Positions 34,121 to 42,165 of a stretch of 64,000 bases of DNA are shown here, in pieces; position 1 is the stretch's first letter; each line of letters opens with the position of its first letter. The notes under the pieces are model-generated. The model did no database searches. It was not told where the DNA came from and saw only the letters and a list, made by a program, of their open reading frames with translations. The DNA is taken from positions 6,111,234 through 6,175,233 of the forward strand of contig NZ_CP134062.1 in assembly GCF_031583025.1 (NCBI RefSeq), read 5' to 3'. This DNA comes from Mycobacterium sp. Z3061. Its GTDB lineage: Bacteria > Actinomycetota > Actinomycetes > Mycobacteriales > Mycobacteriaceae. A program made the position numbers and the translations under genes.

Positions 34121-34906
34121 TTAGGCGTGCGTGCCGCCGTCGATGCGGATCTCGGTCCCGGTGATGAACCGGCCGTCCTCCGACACCAGCATGGCGATGA
34201 CGCCGGCGATCACCGACGGGTCCGCCATACCCGCGCCGCTGGATTTCTCCGTGGTGGGCAGGATCGGCATCAGCCGGCTGAACAGCGACCAGTTGGCGTC
34301 TTTCGGGATGTAACCGCCGGTGGCATCGGTGATACCGGACTTGATGCTGCCGGGCGCCACACAGACCGCGCGGAGTCCGGCGGTGGCGTATTCCAGTGCC
34401 AGTGAGTGAGTGAACGCCTGGACGCCGCCCTTGCTGGCGGCGTAGGCCGCCATGTACGGGTGCGCGAAGCTCGCCGAGGTGGAGCTGAAGTTGACGACGG
34501 TGCTGCGCGGGTTGTCCAGGAGCGCCGGTAACGCCTCGCGGACCATCAGGAACGTGCCGGTCAGGTTGACGGTGACGATGCTGTTCCACAGTTCGAGGCT
34601 GGTCTGGTGGGTGTGCGCGGCGCGCAGGATGGCGGCGGCGTTGACCAGTGAGTCCAGCCCCCCGAGGGTGTCGATGGCGCTGCGCACGCCGGCGGTGACC
34701 GACCGCTCGTCGGCGACGTCGATCACGCTGGTGGTGAACCGCTCGGCCGACTCCGCCGCCCGGTCCCGCGTGGTGACCAGGCCATCCACCGCGATGTCGG
34801 CGCCCACCACCGTGGCCCCCTCGTCGAGCAGACGCAGCGCGGTGGCCTGCCCGATGCCCGACCCGGCTACGGTCACCAGGATCCGCTGACCGTCCAGTCG
34901 TTTCAT
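34121..34906 (-). CDS. Short-chain dehydrogenase/reductase with altered nucleotide-binding motif
   Basis: A 261-aa SDR with YAASKGG (catalytic Tyr/Lys), NAAA in place of NNAG, and APGSIKSGI near the substrate loop. The cofactor motif reads TVAGSGIG: the first Gly of the usual TGxxxGxG is Val (codon GTA instead of GGN). This single change could weaken cofactor binding or reflect a sequence error. It corresponds in position to Rv3485c beside cpsA. ATG 34906 has only a weak upstream site. It ends at the bidirectional hairpin and follows the PE-GH12 gene on the same strand only at a distance, so it probably has its own promoter within the short gap 34907-34935 or reads through. Confidence 0.85.
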   Translation of the reverse strand: MKRLDGQRILVTVAGSGIGQATALRLLDEGATVVGADIAVDGLVTTRDRAAESAERFTTSVIDVADERSVTAGVRSAIDTLGGLDSLVNAAAILRAAHTHQTSLELWNSIVTVNLTGTFLMVREALPALLDNPRSTVVNFSSTSASFAHPYMAAYAASKGGVQAFTHSLALEYATAGLRAVCVAPGSIKSGITDATGGYIPKDANWSLFSRLMPILPTTEKSSGAGMADPSVIAGVIAMLVSEDGRFITGTEIRIDGGTHA

Positions 34907-34935
34907 GCCGGGAAGCGTAACGCGCCCTCGGAACC

Positions 34936-36435
34936 TCAGTTCACGGTCGCCGAGAACGAGTCGACACCCAGGCCGACGCCGCCGCTCCATGGCTCGAAGC
35001 CGGCTTGGATGCTTGTCAGGTACCACGAGTCGGTGATCGACTCCATCGTGGCGGTGTGGTCGATGAAGTCCATCGCGTCGAAGGTCCACACCTCGATGGG
35101 CTGGGTGGCGACGTAGGACATCACATTGTTCTGCCCGTTGCTGCCGTCCCAGACCACGAAGGTCTTGCCGTTGATCGTGGTGTTGCCCACCGGCGATCCG
35201 ACCGGCTGGATGGGGCCCTGGTGGTTGAACCAGATCATGATCTCCTGATCGTTGACCCCGGTGGTGGTGTAGGTGGAGTCCAGCCAGATGTCGTAGGAGG
35301 CGTTCCAGGTACCGGTCGGCACGTAGTTGTAGTCGATGCTGGTGGTCGCGCTGTTGATCTGCCCGAGCTGGATGGGCAGGTTGGTGCCCGTCGACGCGTT
35401 TCCGTAGTGCACTCCCGCATAAACCGAGGGATAGCCCAGGGGCGCGCCGTTGGTGGGGGCGGACCCGTTCTCGGTGGTGATGGTGAACCCGGTCTGGCTG
35501 ACCGTGATGGCCTGGCCGCCCGGGTTGTTCCAAGCGTTGTTCTGCACCACGTAGCCGCCGGTGATCGTCGTCGATCCGTACTGGGTGGAGATGACGGTTC
35601 CACCGGTCGGGAGCGTCGGAGGAGTCGTCGGGGTGGTCGGCGTCGTGGGGGTGGTCGGCGTCGTGGTGCCCGGGGTGCCGGTGATCAGCGGGTTGGTCGG
35701 CGGCGAATAGGTGCCGGTCTGGGCGGCCTGGAAACCGACCTCGACGGAGGTCCCGGGCGCGATCGTCGCGTTGTAGCTCGCCGGGGTCACGGTGTACTGC
35801 TGCGTTGTCGTCGGGGCGAGTTGGCCACCCCAGGCGCTGGATACCGACGAGCCGGTGGGCATGGTGAATTGCAGCTGCCAATTGCTTATCGGCGTAGCGC
35901 TGGAATTGGTGATCGTGTACTTCCCGATGAAACCGCCGTCCCATTGCGATGCCGTCGTATACGTCGCGGACAGACCGCTCGGGGTGGTGGGCGTCGTCGG
36001 CGTCGTGGGCGTTGTGGGCGTCGTCGGCGTCGTGGGCGTCGTGGGCGTCGTGGGCTCCGTCGGGGTGGACGGGGCGGTGGGGGCCGGACGGCCCGTCAAC
36101 AGGCTGACCACACCTTGCAACTGCTGCTCCGCGTTGCGCAGCGAAGCCGCGATGGCAGTCTCGGTGCCGGCATACCACTGCGCACCCGCGTTCAGCGCCT
36201 GCACGATGCGGGCGTTCACAGCGGCCGCCACCTGCGCGCTGATGGTCTGGTACTGCCTGGCCTGCAGGCTGAGGAACCCGTTGACTGCCGCCGATATCTC
36301 GTCGACACCGAGCGCCGCCAACTGCGTCGTGGGAGCCGCCGCCGCGGCGTTGGCAGCAGTCAGCGTGGAGCCGATACCGGCGACATCCGCGGCCGCCGCC
36401 GCGAGCAGCTCGGGCTCGACAATCACATATGACAT
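34936..36435 (-). CDS. PE-domain protein fused to CBM2-like and GH12 (endoglucanase) domains
   Basis: A 499-aa exported protein. It has a PE domain (about 1-98, [11 protein letters not shown]), a TTP-repeat linker (about 118-145) and a cellulose-binding-type CBM2-like domain (about 146-245; SQWDGGF, NWQLQF and SAWGGQL supply the surface Trp). A second TTP linker leads to a GH12 domain (about 275-499). The GH12 part has VVQNNAWN, the nucleophile Glu in [13 protein letters not shown] and a second Glu in [10 protein letters not shown]12 enzymes cleave beta-1,4-glucans. ATG 36435 has AAGGA upstream; TTG 36441 is less likely. The PE domain predicts type VII secretion of an active cellulase-like enzyme. 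The substrate could be host-amoeba, plant or the bacterium's own cellulose-like matrix. Confidence 0.88.
   Translation of the reverse strand: MSYVIVEPELLAAAAADVAGIGSTLTAANAAAAAPTTQLAALGVDEISAAVNGFLSLQARQYQTISAQVAAAVNARIVQALNAGAQWYAGTETAIAASLRNAEQQLQGVVSLLTGRPAPTAPSTPTEPTTPTTPTTPTTPTTPTTPTTPTTPSGLSATYTTASQWDGGFIGKYTITNSSATPISNWQLQFTMPTGSSVSSAWGGQLAPTTTQQYTVTPASYNATIAPGTSVEVGFQAAQTGTYSPPTNPLITGTPGTTTPTTPTTPTTPTTPPTLPTGGTVISTQYGSTTITGGYVVQNNAWNNPGGQAITVSQTGFTITTENGSAPTNGAPLGYPSVYAGVHYGNASTGTNLPIQLGQINSATTSIDYNYVPTGTWNASYDIWLDSTYTTTGVNDQEIMIWFNHQGPIQPVGSPVGNTTINGKTFVVWDGSNGQNNVMSYVATQPIEVWTFDAMDFIDHTATMESITDSWYLTSIQAGFEPWSGGVGLGVDSFSATVN
35984..36060. repeat. 9-bp tandem repeats encoding the TTP linker of the PE-GH12 protein
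   Basis: About eight degenerate copies of a GTCGTGGGC-like 9-mer encode a Thr-Thr-Pro spacer between the PE and CBM2-like domains. A shorter set near 35627-35665 encodes the second linker. Such tracts are length-variable and keep the frame. Confidence 0.9.
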
Positions 36436-36685
36436 GTTCAATTCCTTCGATCACGAGACATATTCGCCTATAACGGGCATATATCGAACGGATAACGAAC
36501 GGATCGGCCGAAGGTAGCACGCACTGGTCCACGGGATGGACAGAAACCACGAATTTGAACACGCAGGCGGGTGTTGTCAAAAGACTTCACAAAAAATCGG
36601 TAATGCGCAACGCGCATACCAATTGGCGTCTATATTTACTCAGCGCAACGCATTTGAGCGCGATAATCGGCGGGCCGCAGCGGCC

Positions 36686-37519
36686 CTACACCACGCCGCG
36701 CAGCGCGTCGGCGCCGAACATCTGCTCCATCATCGACGAGTAGTCCGGGCCGCGCCGCACCATGTGGCCGCCGTCGACGTTGATGCACTGGCCGGTGATG
36801 AAACTGGCCGCATCACTGAGCAGGAACATGGCCAGGTTGGCGACGTCCTCGACCTCACCGATCCGGGGCAGCGGTGTGCAGAGCGCGTAATCGCCGCTGA
36901 TCTCGGGCGACTGGATGACGCTGGCGTCCACCAGATCGGTACGGATCAGACCCGGACGAATGCTGTTGGCCCGCACCCACGAGGCCCCGAGTTCATCCGC
37001 GGCCAGGCGCATCATGTGGTCGATCGCCGACTTGGTGACCCCGTACGGCCCGAACCACCGGTGGGTGTTGCTGGCGGCGATCGACGAGATCGCCACGAAG
37101 GACCCTCCGCCGCCACGTACCAGTTCGCGGGCGGCGTGCTTGAGCACGTACATGGTGCCGTTGACGTTGAGGTCGACCGTGCGCCGCCAGGCCTCCGAAT
37201 CGGTGTGGGTGAGCGGTCCGACCGTCAGCGAGCCGCCCGCACTGTGCACCACCCCGTGCAGTCGGCCGTGCCACGCCGTTGTCGCCTCCACGGCACGGGA
37301 GACCTCGTCTTCATTGGTGACGTCGGCCGGTTGGTAGCGGATCGATCCGGACAGTTGCAGGCCTTCGATCTCGGCGACCGCCTCGGCCAGTCGGTCAGCG
37401 CTGCGGCCCACGATCATGACCGACGCGCCGCCGTCGACCAACCCGGTGGCCACAGCCTTGCCGATACCGCTGCCGCCACCGGTGACCAGGTACGTCCGGT
37501 CTTGGAATGAAAGCTGCAC
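36686..37519 (-). CDS. Short-chain dehydrogenase/reductase, candidate KstR-regulon member
   Basis: A 277-aa SDR with TGGGSGIG, the family's catalytic Ser in AISSIAAS, YGVTKSA (Tyr/Lys) and RPGLIRTDL. The C-terminus MVRRGPDYSSMMEQMFGADALRGVV is a longer tail seen in some mycobacterial SDRs acting on acyl-CoA or steroid substrates. GTG 37519 is chosen because AAGGA lies upstream; the frame opens from TTG 37555. A perfect KstR-type palindrome sits 22-35 bp before this start. Inference: it takes part in sterol or related acyl-CoA oxidation and is derepressed together with the mce4 locus. The enoyl-CoA hydratase gene ends 53 bp upstream on the same strand. Confidence 0.88.
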   Translation of the reverse strand: MQLSFQDRTYLVTGGGSGIGKAVATGLVDGGASVMIVGRSADRLAEAVAEIEGLQLSGSIRYQPADVTNEDEVSRAVEATTAWHGRLHGVVHSAGGSLTVGPLTHTDSEAWRRTVDLNVNGTMYVLKHAARELVRGGGGSFVAISSIAASNTHRWFGPYGVTKSAIDHMMRLAADELGASWVRANSIRPGLIRTDLVDASVIQSPEISGDYALCTPLPRIGEVEDVANLAMFLLSDAASFITGQCINVDGGHMVRRGPDYSSMMEQMFGADALRGVV

Positions 37520-37540
37520 TGCCGGTCCTTCCGCTGAAAC

Positions 37541-37554
37541 TGAAACACGTTTCA
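37541..37554. promoter_or_regulatory. KstR-type operator upstream of the SDR gene
   Basis: TGAAACACGTTTCA fits the published KstR consensus TnnAACnnGTTnnA at all fixed positions and is perfectly self-complementary. It lies between the hydratase stop (37573) and the SDR GTG (37519), a position suited to repression of the SDR gene. Confidence 0.65.
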
Positions 37555-37572
37555 ACTATCGAACCATGGCGG

Positions 37573-38514
37573 CTACGGCGTATCGCGGCGGGCAACCTTG
37601 GTGGGCCGGGCGGTGCGCCAGTCCTCGACGTCGGGCGGCAGGCCGACGGGGAATCTGTTCTCGTTGTGCGCCGCCCAGTGCGCGTGCCCGAGCTCGTGAA
37701 CATGAAACGCGTGGCGCAGCGCCTCGGTGAATCCCATCGCGTCGGCGGCGGCGTTGACCGACGCCTTCACCAGAAGCGATGCCATGGTTGGCCGTTCGGC
37801 GATGCGCCGGGCGAACTCGAGGGTCTTCTCCTCGAGATCGTCGAGCGGGAACACCTTGGACACCATGCCCAGCCGGTAAGCCTCGTCGGCGTCCAGCGAA
37901 TCACCGGTCAGCAGTAGCTCTTTGGCTTTGCGGGCGCCGAATTCCCAAGGGTGGGCGTAATATTCGACACCCGGCATACCAAGCCGCACCGCGACGACGT
38001 CGCTGAACCTCGCGTTGTCGGCGGCCACGATCAGGTCGCACGCCCAGATCAGCATCAACCCGGCCGAGATCGCGTTGCCCTGCACCTGGGCGATGGTGAT
38101 CTTGCGCAGGTCGCGCCAGCGCCGGGTGTTCTCGAAGAAGAAGTGCCACTCCTGGTGGTAGAGCTTCTCGACGATCGGCTCCAGGGTGGCGCCGTGGGAC
38201 CGGAAAGTCGGGTGCTGCTGCGGCCCGGGCTTGCGCTCCAGCATCGCCTCCTCCGACCCGAGGTCGTGACCGGCGGAGAAGTTGCGGCCGCGCGCGCCCA
38301 GGATCACCACGCGCACGGTGTCGTCGGCCTCCGCGCGCGAGAACGCCTCGTCGAGCTGCACCAGCAGGGTGCGGTTCTGCGCATTGTGGGCGTCGGGCCG
38401 GTTCAGCCAGATCCGCGCGATGCGGCCCTCGTCCAAAGTCTCGTAGACCACCATCTGCGGGGCTTCGCCGTTCTGGGAGTCAGCGCCGGCGTTGGCCTGA
38501 TCGGAAACAGTCAT
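37573..38514 (-). CDS. Enoyl-CoA hydratase family protein
   Basis: A 313-aa crotonase-family protein, about 50 residues longer than the basic fold. Oxyanion segments are GRNFSAGHDL and VQGNAISAGLMLIWACDLIVA, and GMPGVEYYAHPWEFG replaces the usual GxxPGxG region. An internal stretch PGPQQHPTFRSHGATLEPIVEKLYHQEWHFF is an insertion found in a subset of mycobacterial EchA proteins. ATG 38514 has GAGGTGG upstream; GTG 38523 is possible. A 24-bp palindrome precedes the gene, which lies downstream of a TetR regulator on the same strand. Likely substrate is a branched or steroid-derived enoyl-CoA; this is inference from context. Confidence 0.87.
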   Translation of the reverse strand: MTVSDQANAGADSQNGEAPQMVVYETLDEGRIARIWLNRPDAHNAQNRTLLVQLDEAFSRAEADDTVRVVILGARGRNFSAGHDLGSEEAMLERKPGPQQHPTFRSHGATLEPIVEKLYHQEWHFFFENTRRWRDLRKITIAQVQGNAISAGLMLIWACDLIVAADNARFSDVVAVRLGMPGVEYYAHPWEFGARKAKELLLTGDSLDADEAYRLGMVSKVFPLDDLEEKTLEFARRIAERPTMASLLVKASVNAAADAMGFTEALRHAFHVHELGHAHWAAHNENRFPVGLPPDVEDWRTARPTKVARRDTP

Positions 38515-38547
38515 TCCGCCCACCTCTACTTGTCACGGGCCTGGGCT

Positions 38548-38571
38548 TTACACATTACGGCGAGTGTGTAA
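38548..38571. promoter_or_regulatory. Palindrome between the TetR gene and the enoyl-CoA hydratase gene
   Basis: TTACACA (38548-38554) and TGTGTAA (38565-38571) are exact inverted repeats around a 10-base spacer, 34 bp upstream of the hydratase ATG 38514 and after the TetR stop. The size suits a TetR dimer. It could be the operator of the regulator encoded at 38614-39213. Confidence 0.55.
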
Positions 38572-38613
38572 CCGGGTTGCCGCTGGGTTGGGCTGATCGC
38601 CACCGTCCGTCGA

Positions 38614-39213
38614 TCACACCCCGGACGCGGCCAGGTGCTGGACCATGAGCGCGTGCGCCATATTTCGAGCCCGCCGGGCAGCGCAGGGGTCACCCTCCGA
38701 CCCGGCGATAACAGCGCCGATGAGAAGTATCGTCATCGACTCGACAAAGGAGCGCACATCGGTCAATTCGGCCCGCAGGGCACGCTCACGGACCATCTCG
38801 CGAATGCTGAAAAGGCAGTTCATGCTGACCTCGTCGGCATGAACTTGTTGACCCATCTCCATCAACACCGTCAAGGGTGACCCACCCTGGTAGCCGTCGA
38901 AGTCGACGATCCAGTCGTGCAGGACGTCGAAAATGGCCAGGATCTGCCCTTGCGCCGTACCTCCCCGCAACCGCGACTTGAGTTCGAGTAGCGAGCACGT
39001 CCAGAGCTGGTCGCGGCGTCTCAACACAGCCGTGGTCAATGCCTGGGCATCGGGAAAATGCCGACACAGTTCCGCGCGGCCCAGGCTAACCGCGGCAGCG
39101 ACGTCATCGAGGTCGATCGCGCGCACGCCGTGCGTGGCGAACAGAGCGTATGCGGCGCTGAGAATGCGTTCGCGCCGACTCGCGTGGGATTCAGAGCGTG
39201 CCTCCGCAGTCAT
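38614..39213 (-). CDS. TetR-family transcriptional regulator
   Basis: A 199-aa regulator. The N-terminal HTH is ILSAAYALFATHGVRAIDLDDVAAAVSLGRAELCRHF, with Cys/Arg where most TetR proteins have Tyr-Tyr/His in the recognition helix. The C-terminal about 140 residues form a ligand domain with several Met and Cys. It lies on the same strand as the enoyl-CoA hydratase and SDR genes, which it may control through the palindrome at 38548-38571. Upstream (39214-39383) is an AT-richer region shared with the divergent 54-codon gene/otsA promoter. Confidence 0.85.
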   Translation of the reverse strand: MTAEARSESHASRRERILSAAYALFATHGVRAIDLDDVAAAVSLGRAELCRHFPDAQALTTAVLRRRDQLWTCSLLELKSRLRGGTAQGQILAIFDVLHDWIVDFDGYQGGSPLTVLMEMGQQVHADEVSMNCLFSIREMVRERALRAELTDVRSFVESMTILLIGAVIAGSEGDPCAARRARNMAHALMVQHLAASGV

Positions 39214-39383
39214 GGATACGGTCAGCCTTCCGGCAGTCGGCCCCCACTAACACGACAGATAATACATGAAAACTGTCTCGCGTATCTAATTGCATACTTT
39301 CAGGTGACCGTCCAGGTCGGCCGCAACTGCGCTCTCGGCGGACTCGGGACGGGCCACGGGCCGTCTTGGCTTAGCATTGTGCA

Positions 39384-39548
39384 ATGCCAACAAAAACGGA
39401 CCATGGTGACATCGGCGACGTGGAACCGCTGGCCGACAGCACCGCAAGCCAGGCCCGGCGCGTCGTCGCCGCCTACGCCAACGACGCCGATGAGTGCCGT
39501 GTCTTCCTGTCCATGCTCGGTATTGGTCCGGCGAAGCACGAAAACTGA
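39384..39548 (+). CDS. Small 54-aa protein coupled to otsA (Rv3489-like)
   Basis: ATG 39384 opens a 54-codon frame whose TGA overlaps the otsA ATG (TGATG at 39546-39550). The product ([14 protein letters not shown]... to ...GIGPAKHEN) is acidic, with a predicted helical centre ([16 protein letters not shown]). It has no signal or membrane segment. M. tuberculosis has a 54-aa gene (Rv3489) directly before otsA (Rv3490), so the pair is conserved. It may modulate trehalose-phosphate synthase or simply couple its translation; neither is shown by the sequence. Confidence 0.8.
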   Translation: MPTKTDHGDIGDVEPLADSTASQARRVVAAYANDADECRVFLSMLGIGPAKHEN

Positions 39549-41050
39549 TGGCTGCCAGGAGCGGCCGGGCCTCGCGAGCGAAGTCCGCAGGTTTCGGCGA
39601 CTCCGATTTCGTGGTGGTCGCCAACCGGTTGCCCGTCGACATGGAACGGCTGCCCGACGGCAGCACCACATGGAAGCGCAGTCCCGGCGGGCTGGTCACG
39701 GCCCTCGAGCCGCTGTTGCGCAAACGCCGCGGCGCCTGGATCGGGTGGCCCGGCCTGGTCAGTGACGATGTCGCTGACCCGGACGAGGAACCGATCGTCC
39801 AGGACGAACTGCAACTCCATCCGGTCTGGCTGAGCGCCGAGGATGTCGCGGAGTACTACGAGGGTTTCTCCAACGCCACCCTGTGGCCGCTCTATCACGA
39901 CGTCATCGTCAAGCCGATCTACCACCGCGAATGGTGGGACCGCTACGTCGACGTCAACCGCCGGTTCGCCGAGGCCACCGCACGCGCAGCCGCCGAGAAC
40001 GGCACCGTCTGGGTGCAGGACTACCAGCTGCAACTGGTGCCCAAGATGCTGCGAGCGCTGCGGCCCGACCTGACCATCGGCTTCTTCCTGCACATCCCGT
40101 TCCCGCCGGTCGAACTGTTCCGGCAGCTGCCGTGGCGCACCGAGATCATCGAGGGCCTGCTGGGAGCCGACCTGGTGGGATTCCATCTGGCCGGTGGCGC
40201 CCAGAACTTCCTGGTGCTGGCCCGGCAACTGATCGGGGCCAACACCTCGCGGGGTTCGGTCGGGGTGCGGTCGCGCTTCGGCGAGGTGGAGTACGAGTCC
40301 CGCGTCGTGCGGGTGGGCGCGTTCCCGATCTCCATCGACTCCGGCGAACTCGACCACGCCGCCCGGGACCGCAACATCCGGCGCCGGGCCCGCGAGATCC
40401 GCGCCGAGCTCGGCAACCCGCGCAAGGTGCTGCTCGGCGTAGATCGGCTCGACTACACAAAAGGCATCGACGTTCGGCTGCGAGCCTTCAACGAGCTGCT
40501 TGAAGAGGGCCGCGCCAAGCGGGACGACACCGTGCTGATCCAGCTGGCGACGCCCAGTCGCGAGCGGGTCGAGAGCTATCAGATTCTGCGCAACGACATC
40601 GAGCGCCAGGTGGGCCACATCAACGGCGAGTACGCCGAGGTCGCCCACCCGGTGGTGCACTACCTGCACCGCCCGGTCCCCCGCGACGAACTCATCGCGT
40701 TCTTCGTGGCCAGCGACGTCATGCTGGTCACCCCGCTGCGAGACGGGATGAACCTGGTGGCCAAGGAATACGTCGCCTGCCGCAGCGACTTGGGCGGCGC
40801 CCTGGTGCTGTCCGAATTCACCGGTGCCGCAGCCGAACTCCGTCAGGCGTATCTGGTCAACCCGCATGACCTGGAGGGCGTCAAGGACGCGATCGAGGCG
40901 GCGCTCACCCAGACCGAGGAAGAGGGCCGGCGCCGGATGCGCGCGATGCGCCGGCAGGTGCTCGCCCACGACGTAGACCGTTGGGCCCGTTCGTTTCTCG
41001 ACGCACTCGCCTCAGGTGCCGAAGACACCCAGCCGGGCGCGCGGAGCTGA
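39548..41050 (+). CDS. otsA: Alpha,alpha-trehalose-phosphate synthase
   Basis: A 500-aa GT20 glycosyltransferase that makes trehalose-6-phosphate from a nucleotide-activated glucose and glucose-6-phosphate. Visible family landmarks are VVVANRLPV at the N-terminus, [51 protein letters not shown] and [19 protein letters not shown] 39548 overlaps the stop of the preceding 54-codon gene; the length equals M. tuberculosis OtsA (Rv3490, 500 aa). The OtsA-OtsB pathway supplies trehalose for stress protection and for trehalose mycolates of the envelope. An exported-protein gene follows 49 bp later on the same strand. Confidence 0.97.
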   Translation: MAARSGRASRAKSAGFGDSDFVVVANRLPVDMERLPDGSTTWKRSPGGLVTALEPLLRKRRGAWIGWPGLVSDDVADPDEEPIVQDELQLHPVWLSAEDVAEYYEGFSNATLWPLYHDVIVKPIYHREWWDRYVDVNRRFAEATARAAAENGTVWVQDYQLQLVPKMLRALRPDLTIGFFLHIPFPPVELFRQLPWRTEIIEGLLGADLVGFHLAGGAQNFLVLARQLIGANTSRGSVGVRSRFGEVEYESRVVRVGAFPISIDSGELDHAARDRNIRRRAREIRAELGNPRKVLLGVDRLDYTKGIDVRLRAFNELLEEGRAKRDDTVLIQLATPSRERVESYQILRNDIERQVGHINGEYAEVAHPVVHYLHRPVPRDELIAFFVASDVMLVTPLRDGMNLVAKEYVACRSDLGGALVLSEFTGAAAELRQAYLVNPHDLEGVKDAIEAALTQTEEEGRRRMRAMRRQVLAHDVDRWARSFLDALASGAEDTQPGARS

Positions 41051-41098
41051 CCGCCCGATTCCATGGTTTTCGCGCCGGATCGCTGTGATACTGAACGG

Positions 41099-41677
41099 GT
41101 GAAAATCCGTCGCGGGCTGGCCGCCGGTGCCGCCATCGGCTCGGCCGTCGCAATAGGCATGGCGCTGGAATCGGAAAGCCCGGCATATGCGATCGGTCCT
41201 CCGGCCGACGGCGCGTACGCGTTCAATCAGGCCGGCGTCTCCGGAGCCACCTGGAACATCTCGGCCCTGTGCGTGCAGCCGTCCGGGACCCGGAACATGA
41301 ACGACTACTCCGACCCGATCGTGTTCGCGATGAACTGCGCGCTCAACGTGGTGAGCACCACGCCGGCGAACAACAGCCGCGCCGAGCATCTGCAGAACTT
41401 CAGCGCCCGCGCCCGGATGAGCAGCATGCTGTGGACCTTCACGGTGAGCAAGCCCGAGGGTGTGGCGTGTCCCGGCGGCGGCTTCGGCGAGACCAGCGAA
41501 ACGTACGCCTTCAGCGACGAGAGTCTGACCGGCACCCACACCACCCTGCACGGGGCGGTGTGCGGGATGCAGCCGGAGATGAAGAAGGAACCGTTCTCCC
41601 TGCAGCTGGTCGGCCCACCGCCCAGCCCGGTCGAGCGTTACCCGTTGCAGTGCAACGACATTGCTATGTGCTTCTAG
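41099..41677 (+). CDS. Exported protein of unknown function (Rv3491-like)
   Basis: A 192-aa protein starting at GTG 41099 with a signal peptide (VKIRRGLAAGAAIGSAVAIGM, cleavage likely near AYA-IG). The mature domain has Cys at four or more positions (LCVQ, MNCALN, VACPGG, AVCGMQ, LQCND, MCF) and no enzymatic motif. The length equals that recalled for Rv3491, which holds the same place between otsA and the mce4 operon. Its stop codon shares the four bases CTAG with the stop of the opposite mam4B gene, so the genes overlap tail to tail. Confidence 0.82.
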   Translation: MKIRRGLAAGAAIGSAVAIGMALESESPAYAIGPPADGAYAFNQAGVSGATWNISALCVQPSGTRNMNDYSDPIVFAMNCALNVVSTTPANNSRAEHLQNFSARARMSSMLWTFTVSKPEGVACPGGGFGETSETYAFSDESLTGTHTTLHGAVCGMQPEMKKEPFSLQLVGPPPSPVERYPLQCNDIAMCF

Positions 41678-42165
41678 ATCGGCGTGATGTAGGAGATCAG
41701 CCACTTTCCGTCGATGCGCTTGAATTCCACGCGCAGGCGGCTGCCGTCGTAGTGCGGCTCGCGTGACTTGTCGGTCACGATGCGATTCATGTAGACCATC
41801 GCGGTGGCCGAATTGCGTTTGGCGGCCATGACTCCCACGCCCACCACGTCCGCCTGGACCACCATCTCCCGCTTCTTCGCCTCGGGAATGATCTGGGCGT
41901 TGACGACCTTCTTGAACTCCTGGCGGTAATCGGGCGTCAGCAACGGGTAGACGTCGTTGAGGCTGCGCTCGATGGTCTGGAAGTCATAGCCGAAAAACTG
42001 CGGGATCTCCTTCTGAGCCAACTTCGGCAACTCCGCCCGCGCGGCCTGTTCGCCCTGGCTCTCCACCCGGTCCCAGTAGAACCAGCCGCCGATGGCCGAC
42101 AACGCCACCACCGCGGCCACGGCCAGTGCTCCGGCGACCGGGAGCAGCCACCGCAGCCGGCGCAT
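41674..42165 (-). CDS. mam4B: Mce4-associated membrane protein Mam4B
   Basis: A 163-aa protein with an N-terminal membrane helix (about 5-30) and a NTF2-like exported domain, as in other Mce-associated proteins (VKxVVNAQIIPEAKKREM...VYMNRIVTDKSREP...KRIDGKWLISYI). It matches Rv3492c in size and place. Mam proteins stabilise or assist the Mce transporter complex in the envelope. Its ATG overlaps the mam4A stop (TGATG), so it is the last gene of the mce4 operon and is translationally coupled. Confidence 0.92.
   Translation of the reverse strand: MRRLRWLLPVAGALAVAAVVALSAIGGWFYWDRVESQGEQAARAELPKLAQKEIPQFFGYDFQTIERSLNDVYPLLTPDYRQEFKKVVNAQIIPEAKKREMVVQADVVGVGVMAAKRNSATAMVYMNRIVTDKSREPHYDGSRLRVEFKRIDGKWLISYITPI

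Noticed and set aside
35005-36432. 475-codon plus-strand frame opposite the PE-GH12 gene
   Set aside because: Arg/Gly-rich antisense shadow; the minus strand carries a recognisable PE start and GH12 motifs.
34121-36580. 819-codon minus-strand frame spanning the SDR and the PE-GH12 gene
   Set aside because: Only its last 262 codons are the SDR; the upstream part is out of frame with the PE-GH12 gene and lacks any domain.
38569-38577. AACCGGGTT as a KstR-like half-site pair
   Set aside because: The spacing between AAC and GTT is three bases rather than the two required by the consensus.
39254-39277. GACAG ... CTGTC inverted repeat upstream of the second TetR gene
   Set aside because: Arms are only five bases with a 14-base spacer, so chance occurrence is likely; not reported as an operator.
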